Source of the DNA: Embleya scabrispora
GTDB lineage: Bacteria; Actinomycetota; Actinomycetes; Streptomycetales; Streptomycetaceae
Direction: 5' to 3'
Assembly (NCBI RefSeq): GCF_002024165.1
Contig: NZ_MWQN01000001.1
Coordinates: 682,001-746,000, forward strand
DNA: 64,000 bases
Shown here: positions 56,633 through 64,000 of the stretch, piece after piece
How the letters are laid out: each line of letters opens with the position of its first letter
Position numbering within the stretch: the first letter of the stretch is position 1
The notes under the pieces: model-generated
The model's database searches: none
Seen by the model: only the letters and a program-made list of their open reading frames with translations
Told to the model about the DNA's origin: nothing
Translations under genes and position numbers: made by a program

Positions 56633-57061
56633 CTAGCGCAGCAGCGTCGGCTTGAGATCCTTTATCCGGGCCAGCAGGCCGTTGACGAAGGCCGGCGACT
56701 CGTCCGTGGAGTATTCCTTGGCGAGTTCGACCGCCTCGTCGATGGCCACGACGTCGGGGACGTCGCTCTCCCAGAGCAGTTCGTAGATACCCAGGCGCAG
56801 GACGTTGCGGTCCACGCCGGGCATCCGGTCCAGCGTCCACCCCACGGCGTAGGTGCCGATCAGGTCGTCGATGCGCTTGCGGTGCTCCTGGACGCCCTCG
56901 ACCAGGCGCATCGTGTACTCGGCGACCTGCGGCTCCGCCTTGTCGGCCCGGAAGCGGCCGACCCAGTCCGCGAGGATGGTCACCGGATCGACACCGCGCT
57001 GGTCGGCCTCGAACAGGATCTGCAGCGCGCGCTTCCGGGTCTTGCTGCGGGCACCGGCCAC
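56633..57061 (-). CDS. nusB: Transcription antitermination factor NusB
   Basis: 142 residues; with NusE it binds boxA RNA during rRNA antitermination. Helical signature 'GARSKTRKRALQILFEADQR' and 'DRMPGVDRNVLRLGIYELLW', then 'VAIDEAVELAKEYSTDESPA' and 'FVNGLLARI'. GTG start shares one base with the efp stop. In S. coelicolor bldD is the next core gene; here about 9 kb of accessory DNA intervenes. Confidence 0.97.
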   Translation of the reverse strand: MAGARSKTRKRALQILFEADQRGVDPVTILADWVGRFRADKAEPQVAEYTMRLVEGVQEHRKRIDDLIGTYAVGWTLDRMPGVDRNVLRLGIYELLWESDVPDVVAIDEAVELAKEYSTDESPAFVNGLLARIKDLKPTLLR

Positions 57062-57627
57062 TAGCTGTTCACGCGGCCCAGGTAGTCACCGGAACGGGTG
57101 TCGACCTTGACCTTCTCGCCCGTGGTGATGAAGAGCGGAACCGCGATCTCGAAGCCGGTCTCCAGCTTCGCGGGCTTGGTGCCACCGGTGGAGCGGTCGC
57201 CCTGGACACCCGGCTCGGTGTACTCGATGAGCAGTTCGACCGACGCCGGCAGCTCGACGTAGAGCGCGGCGCCCTCGTAGATCGCGACGGTCGCGTCGAA
57301 GCCCTCGAGCAGGTAGTTGGCGGCGTCGCCGACGGTCTCGGGCGAGATCGGCAGCTGCTCGTAGGTGTCCGTGTCCATGAACACGAAGTCGGAGCCGTCC
57401 TTGTACGAGAACTGCATGCCGCGCTTGTCCACGGTGGCCGTCTCGACCTTCGTGCCGGCGTTGAAGGTCTTGTCCACGACCTTGCCGGAGAGGACATGCT
57501 TGAGCTTCGTACGAACGAACGCGCCGCCCTTGCCGGGCTTGACGTGCTGGAACTCGACGACGGACCAGAGCTGGCCGTTGTCGAGCTTGAGCACCATGCC
57601 GTTCTTCAGGTCGTTGGTCGTGGCCAC
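57061..57627 (-). CDS. efp: Translation elongation factor P
   Basis: 188 residues, three beta-barrel domains. EF-P rescues ribosomes stalled at proline runs. '[20 protein letters not shown]' opens domain I, and the loop [11 protein letters not shown] carries the lysine that is modified in some bacteria. The C-terminal signature is '[17 protein letters not shown]'. GTG start at 57627 with AGGAGA upstream. Confidence 0.98.
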   Translation of the reverse strand: MATTNDLKNGMVLKLDNGQLWSVVEFQHVKPGKGGAFVRTKLKHVLSGKVVDKTFNAGTKVETATVDKRGMQFSYKDGSDFVFMDTDTYEQLPISPETVGDAANYLLEGFDATVAIYEGAALYVELPASVELLIEYTEPGVQGDRSTGGTKPAKLETGFEIAVPLFITTGEKVKVDTRSGDYLGRVNS

Positions 57628-57699
57628 GAGTGTGGTGTCTCCTGCGTGCTTCTGGGACCGGATTCTCGCTCGTCGGACGAGGCGGCGGGCGCCGGCCCG

Positions 57700-58827
57700 C
57701 TACAGGACGAGCAATTCCTTGGTCGTGATGGTGAGTAGCTCGGGGCCGCCGTCTTCGAGCGGACGAACCACCAGGGTGTCCTCGATGCGGACACCGCCGC
57801 GGCCCGGGAGATAGATCCCCGGTTCGACGGTGACCGGCATGCAAGCGTCCAGCTTACCGGTCGCCGTCGGACCCAGACGCGGGTCCTCGTGGATCTCCAG
57901 ACCGACACCGTGTCCGAGGCCGTGTCCGAAGAAATCGAGGAAGCCGGCCTGCGCGATCACATCGCGCGCGGCCTTGTCCACCGCGACCGCCTCGACCCCC
58001 GGCGCCAGCGCCTCCCGGCCCGCCTTCTGCGCGGCGAAGACCACACTGTAGATCTCCTGCTGCCAGGCCGAGGGCTCGGTGCCGATCACGAACGTGCGGG
58101 TCATGTCGCCGTGGTAGCCGCGGTAGCGCGCGCCGAAGTCGATCTTGAGGAAGTCGCCGTCCTCGACCCGGCGGTCCCCGGGATCGTGGTGCGGAATCGC
58201 CGAGTTCGGCCCGGTGGCCACCACCGTGGGGAAGGCCACCGCGTCGGCGCCGTGATCGGCCATCCGCCGCTCCAGCTCCATCGCGATGTGCCGCTCGGTC
58301 CGGCCGACCAGGATCGACTCGATCATCTCGCCCAGCGCCCGGTCGCCGATCTCACAGGCGATCCGCAGCGCGGCGATCTCCTCGGGATCCTTGATCCGCC
58401 GCAGGTCCTCGACCACACGACCCAGGTTGACCAGCTCCCCCGCGGCGCTCTCCTCGGCCAGCACCCGGCCCAGCTCGCGGTACAGCTCGACCGTGACGTG
58501 CTGCTCCTCGATGGCCAGGCGAACCGCGCCGGAGCGTGCCGCGCGGGTGGTCAGCGCCTGCGCGCAGGCCCGCTCGACCAGCAGTTCGACACCCGGCGAC
58601 TCCTCGGCGGCCTGGGCCGCGTAGCGGCTGTCGGTGCACAACACCGCGCCCGAACCGGTCCCCTCGCCCGGTGCGCCCGGCGTGTACACGAGCAGCGCGG
58701 CGTTGGAGCCGGTGAACCCGGTCAGGTATCGCACGTTGACGAGGTTGGTGATCAGGGCGACGTCGGCGCCGGCACCGGCCAGGCGGGAACGCAGTCGATC
58801 ACGGCGTCGATCATGGGCCTCGGGCAT
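57700..58827 (-). CDS. M24B Xaa-Pro aminopeptidase / prolidase-like peptidase
   Basis: 375 residues, pita-bread metallopeptidase cleaving peptides with proline at the second position. Metal ligands are all present: Asp in 'FLKIDFGARYRGYHGDMTRT' (two Asp), His in 'GHGLGHGVGLEIHEDP', Glu in 'PVTVEPGIYLPG' and Glu in 'GVRIEDTLVV'. It is 72 bp upstream of efp, as in other streptomycetes, and may be functionally linked to proline-rich protein turnover. Aminopeptidase P versus prolidase cannot be decided here. Confidence 0.92.
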   Translation of the reverse strand: MPEAHDRRRDRLRSRLAGAGADVALITNLVNVRYLTGFTGSNAALLVYTPGAPGEGTGSGAVLCTDSRYAAQAAEESPGVELLVERACAQALTTRAARSGAVRLAIEEQHVTVELYRELGRVLAEESAAGELVNLGRVVEDLRRIKDPEEIAALRIACEIGDRALGEMIESILVGRTERHIAMELERRMADHGADAVAFPTVVATGPNSAIPHHDPGDRRVEDGDFLKIDFGARYRGYHGDMTRTFVIGTEPSAWQQEIYSVVFAAQKAGREALAPGVEAVAVDKAARDVIAQAGFLDFFGHGLGHGVGLEIHEDPRLGPTATGKLDACMPVTVEPGIYLPGRGGVRIEDTLVVRPLEDGGPELLTITTKELLVL

Positions 58828-58995
58828 GGGAACAGCGTAGACCCGTGAGGTGTGGGTAGCCCGGTGTGACTCGACGGGACTGCATCCTTCGGGCTCGCGC
58901 CAGCGCGGATGCGCGTTCGGACCAGCGCAAACGCCCGAAGTCCGGACAGCGGCCCGGGCCCGGTTCTACCCTCTCCTGCGAGGGGGTGGGCTTCA

Positions 58996-60990
58996 GTGGA
59001 AATCAGTGGAAATGACGGAACTGCCACGTCTGTGGCGGACGAGCGGTTGATGGCCCGATTGCGCGCCGCAGCCGCGCGCTATGCGGGGGCCGAGGCGGAT
59101 CGGTCCACGATCGAGCGGCGACGCGCCGACGGTCGGCGATTCCCCGACGACGACCACCGGCTGCAACTACGCGCGGCCCGACTGGTGGAGCAGCACGAGG
59201 TGCCCGGGCAGGTGCTGCTGGCCACGTCGCCGGAGGAGAGCGGACCCGGGCTCGCCGAGCGCATCATCGGCGCCACCAACGATCTGCAGAGCCTGAACTT
59301 CCTCGCCCGCGGCATGCGCGCCGCCGCGTGCGTCGCGCGGATCTGGTACTCCGCGGGCGGACCCGTGCAACCGCAGGCGACCGGCTTCCTGGTCTCGCCG
59401 AGCCTGTTGCTGACCAACCATCACGTCTTTCCCGACGCGGCGACCGCTCGCGGCGCGTTCGCCGAGTTCGGTGCGGAGATGGGCATCGACAACGACCTGC
59501 CCGCGCACACCACCCGCTTCACGCCGGACCCGGACACGCTGTTCCTGACCGACGAGGATCTGGACTTCGCCCTGGTGGCGCTGCGTCCGGGCGGCGACGG
59601 GCGGCCGGCCGGGCAGGTCTTCGGGCATCTGTGGCTGCTCGCGGCCGAGGGCAAGCTGGTGCTCGGCGATCCGGTGAACGTGATCGGACACCCGGACGGG
59701 CGGCTGAAGGAGATCGCCATCCGGCAGAACCGCTTCACCCAGCGCTTCGACGACTTCATCCAGTACGAGACCGACACCGAGCCGGGCAATTCCGGTTCGC
59801 CGGTGTTCAACGACCAGTGGGAGGCGGTCGCGCTGCATCACAGCGGGGTGCCCGCGCACGACGCGTCCGGGGCCGTGCTGAACCTGCACGATCAGCCGTG
59901 GCGGCCCGAGCAGGGGCAGGCCGAGATCAAGTGGATCGCCAACGAGGGGGTGCGGATCAGTGTGATCCTGGCCCGCCTCGCGGCGCTGTCCACGGGCGAC
60001 GCGCAGCGGGCGCTGCTCGCCGAGTTGGGTCCCGGCTCGGGCCTGGGCACGGCGCCGGCGCTGCTGTCCACGGTGCCCGCTCCCCGGCCGCCGATCGAGG
60101 TCGCCGAGGCGGTCGCGGTCGCCGGGGCGAGCGGCCGGCCGGAGGCGTTCGGGGGCCGACTGCGTCTGGTGTTCGTCCACGGGCGCAGTCAGCAGGGGCG
60201 CGATCCGGACGAACTGCGGCGCGGCTGGGCGGCGGGGCTGAACAGCGGGCTGACCCTGGCCGGGCTGCCGACGATCGATCCGGCCGACGTGTGGTTCCCC
60301 TATTACGGCGACCGGCTCGTGCAGGTGATGGAGTCGGCGCTGCCGGGCGAGGCGCCGCTGTCCGCGTCGGCGCGGGAGTTGTACGACCGGCTGCTCGACG
60401 AGGCCGCACGGCGGGCGGGCATGCCCCCTCCGGAGGCGGCCGAGCCGGCGACCGAGAGCATCTGGGACCACGTGGTGCGCACCACGCGTGAGCCGCTGGG
60501 CTGGATCGCCGCGCACACCGGGGTGGACCGGCTGGTGATCAAGGCCGCGTTCAAGGACGTCGCGGCCTATCTGGATCAGGACGACTCGCGCACGGCCGTG
60601 CTCGACCAGGTGCTCGCCGGGATGCCCGCCGACGGTCCGGTGGTGCTGGTCGCGCACAGCCTGGGCACGGTGGTGGCGATGGATCTGCTGACCCGGCTGG
60701 GGCCGGCGGTGCCGGTGGCCGGGTTGGTCACCGTGGGCAGCCCGCTGGGGATGGACACCGTCTATTCGCGACTGCGGATCGGCGGGCCGCATCTGCCGCC
60801 GATCGCGGGGCCGTGGTTCAACGCGTGGTGCCCGACCGATCCGGTCGCGATCGGGTGTCCGCTGGCCGACGACTGGAGCGGCCTGGTCGCGGAGTGCGCG
60901 GTGGCCAATCCGCTCGATCGCGCGCACGACATCGGCGCGTATCTGGGGCATCCGGAGGTGGCGACGGCGATCGGGCGGTTGCTCGGGTGA
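58996..60990 (+). CDS. Trypsin-like serine protease fused to an alpha/beta-hydrolase domain
   Basis: 664 residues from GTG 58996 (ATG 59050 is an alternative). After a charged helical N-terminus comes a trypsin-fold domain with 'SPSLLLTNHHVFPD' (His143), 'DEDLDFALVALRPG' (Asp190) and 'TEPGNSGSPVF' (Ser266). From about residue 385 an alpha/beta-hydrolase follows: 'LRLVFVHGRSQQGRDPDEL' and nucleophile VAHSLG (Ser555), late Asp/His in 'PTDPVAIG' and 'AHDIGAYLG'. No signal peptide or membrane helix, so a cytosolic two-enzyme protein. It is transcribed against the shikimate/efp genes that flank it. The role is unknown; signalling or defence by protease-activated lipase is speculation. Confidence 0.82.
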   Translation: MEISGNDGTATSVADERLMARLRAAAARYAGAEADRSTIERRRADGRRFPDDDHRLQLRAARLVEQHEVPGQVLLATSPEESGPGLAERIIGATNDLQSLNFLARGMRAAACVARIWYSAGGPVQPQATGFLVSPSLLLTNHHVFPDAATARGAFAEFGAEMGIDNDLPAHTTRFTPDPDTLFLTDEDLDFALVALRPGGDGRPAGQVFGHLWLLAAEGKLVLGDPVNVIGHPDGRLKEIAIRQNRFTQRFDDFIQYETDTEPGNSGSPVFNDQWEAVALHHSGVPAHDASGAVLNLHDQPWRPEQGQAEIKWIANEGVRISVILARLAALSTGDAQRALLAELGPGSGLGTAPALLSTVPAPRPPIEVAEAVAVAGASGRPEAFGGRLRLVFVHGRSQQGRDPDELRRGWAAGLNSGLTLAGLPTIDPADVWFPYYGDRLVQVMESALPGEAPLSASARELYDRLLDEAARRAGMPPPEAAEPATESIWDHVVRTTREPLGWIAAHTGVDRLVIKAAFKDVAAYLDQDDSRTAVLDQVLAGMPADGPVVLVAHSLGTVVAMDLLTRLGPAVPVAGLVTVGSPLGMDTVYSRLRIGGPHLPPIAGPWFNAWCPTDPVAIGCPLADDWSGLVAECAVANPLDRAHDIGAYLGHPEVATAIGRLLG

Positions 60991-61016
60991 GGTCCTTCGA
61001 GCGGCGCGGCGGTCCG

Positions 61017-61052
61017 GCCCGGGGTGTCACCCACGTGGGTGACACCCCGGGC
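61017..61052. terminator. 36-bp perfect palindrome between convergent genes
   Basis: GCCCGGGGTGTCACCCAC followed by its exact complement, centred on CACGTG, between the stops of the protease fusion and aroQ. It serves as bidirectional terminator. Confidence 0.88.
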
Positions 61053-61063
61053 GGAAGCGAGGC

Positions 61064-63221
<2,158 letters not shown>

Positions 63222-63225
63222 GGCG

Positions 63226-64000
63226 CTACCGAATCTCCAGCGCGTCCAGGTAGCCGCGCACGTTGCGGGCGGTCTCGGCGACCGAGTCGCCGCCGAACTT
63301 CTCGGTGACCAGGTCGGCCAGCACGAGGGCCACCATCGCCTCGGCCACGATGCCCGACGCGGGCACCGCCGCCACGTCGGAGCGCTGGTGGTGGGCCTGG
63401 GCCGGCTCGCCGGTGCGCACGTCGAAGGTGGCCAGGGCGCGGGGCACGGTGGCGATCGGCTTCATCGCCGCACGCACGCGCAGCACCTCGCCGGTGGACA
63501 TGCCGCCCTCCACACCGCCGGAGCGGTGCGAGGTGCGGCGCGCGCCGTCGGCGGTGTTCACGATCTCGTCGTGCGCCTTCGAGCCGCGCACCCGGGCCAA
63601 CTCGAAGCCGTCGCCGAGTTCGACGCCCTTGATCGCCTGGATGCCCATCAGCGCGCCCGCGAGGCGCGAGTCGAGCCGGCGGTCCCAGTGCACGTGGCTG
63701 CCCAGGCCCGGGGGCAGTCCGTAGGCGAGCACCTCGACCACGCCGCCGAGCGTGTCGCCGGCCTTTTGCGCGTCGTCCACCTCGGTGACCATCGCGGCCG
63801 ACGCCTCGGGGTCGAAGCAGCGCACCGGGTCGGCGTCCAGGCGCGCGGTGTCGTCGGGGCCGGGGAACACGCCGGCGGGCGCCTTGGCCGCACCGAACTC
63901 GACCACGTGGCTGACGATCCGGATGCCGGCGACGCGCTCCAGGAACGCCTTGGCGACCGCGCCGAGCGCGACCCGGGCGGCGGTCTCGCGGGCGCTGGCC
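63226..64000 (-). CDS. aroC: Chorismate synthase (C-terminal part; start beyond the right edge)
   Basis: 258 residues are visible. The enzyme makes chorismate from EPSP using reduced FMN. Seen: '[20 protein letters not shown]', '[20 protein letters not shown]', '[20 protein letters not shown]' and the final signature '[20 protein letters not shown]'. It is first of the leftward aroC-aroK-aroB-aroQ run. The 5' third of the gene lies outside the window. Confidence 0.97.
   Translation of the reverse strand, partial: ASARETAARVALGAVAKAFLERVAGIRIVSHVVEFGAAKAPAGVFPGPDDTARLDADPVRCFDPEASAAMVTEVDDAQKAGDTLGGVVEVLAYGLPPGLGSHVHWDRRLDSRLAGALMGIQAIKGVELGDGFELARVRGSKAHDEIVNTADGARRTSHRSGGVEGGMSTGEVLRVRAAMKPIATVPRALATFDVRTGEPAQAHHQRSDVAAVPASGIVAEAMVALVLADLVTEKFGGDSVAETARNVRGYLDALEIR

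Overview
The window is chromosomal DNA from a very G+C-rich, filamentous-type actinomycete of the Streptomycetaceae or a close relative. The support is codon use with G/C in the third position, frequent GTG and TTG starts, a bldD gene, an actinobacterial integration host factor (mihF), and the order aroC-aroK-aroB-aroQ-pepP/Q-efp-nusB ... bldD | pyrR-pyrB-pyrC-x-carA-carB ... pyrF-mihF-gmk-rpoZ ... coaBC-metK. This is the S. coelicolor-type core order, but it is interrupted in two places, and it carries a pyrK/class-1B pyrD/short-type pyrF module instead of the S. coelicolor class-2 pyrD and long-type pyrF. That suggests a genus outside Streptomyces proper; genus-level assignment is inference.

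Layout. 1-5 kb: tail of a NarL-type regulator, an ECF sigma factor with a SnoaL-like tail, a small RelE-like protein, then a Ro60/Rsr locus. Upstream of rsr lie two tandem structured RNAs. They share a Ro-type basal stem and internal loop, and the second carries a complete tRNA-like module in circularly permuted order. 5-12 kb: SDR epimerase, GNAT, small membrane protein, a PrsW-type membrane protease with a coupled anchored partner, and two paralogous esterase-fold exported or membrane proteins, closed by a 13-copy array of a 26-bp repeat. 12-17.5 kb: PaaX regulator, aryl-CoA ligase and PaaI thioesterase, then an oxidoreductase and a phosphotransferase. 17.5-26 kb: CopB-type ATPase with a CsoR-like operator, a 921-residue protein of unknown function, DUF5709, a lipoprotein, an iodotyrosine-deiodinase-like nitroreductase, and a stand-alone proteasome-like Ntn hydrolase.

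26-47 kb: core metabolism read leftward. metK and coaBC are separated from rpoZ-gmk-mihF by a giant SCO7613-like membrane protein and an F420-type oxidoreductase. The pyrimidine operon (pyrR to pyrD, mostly with 1-8 nt overlaps) then follows, led by a PyrR-type RNA hairpin just before the pyrR ribosome site. bldD diverges from pyrR and has a perfect BldD box in its own promoter.

47-56.5 kb: an accessory block inserted between bldD and nusB. It holds LacI plus a sugar-type MFS permease, a 1.7-kb noncoding repeat island (inverted 29/30-bp arrays, a 220-bp-arm inverted repeat, C-rich repeats), TetR plus a 14-TM drug exporter, MarR, a frameshifted methyltransferase pseudogene and a DUF202 pair. 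56.6-64 kb: nusB, efp, an M24B peptidase, an unusual trypsin-like/alpha-beta-hydrolase fusion on the opposite strand, and the shikimate genes aroQ, aroB, aroK and truncated aroC.

Most likely rewarding for follow-up: the double Y-RNA/Rsr locus, the repeat island at 50.3-51.9 kb, the protease-lipase fusion and the 921-residue orphan.
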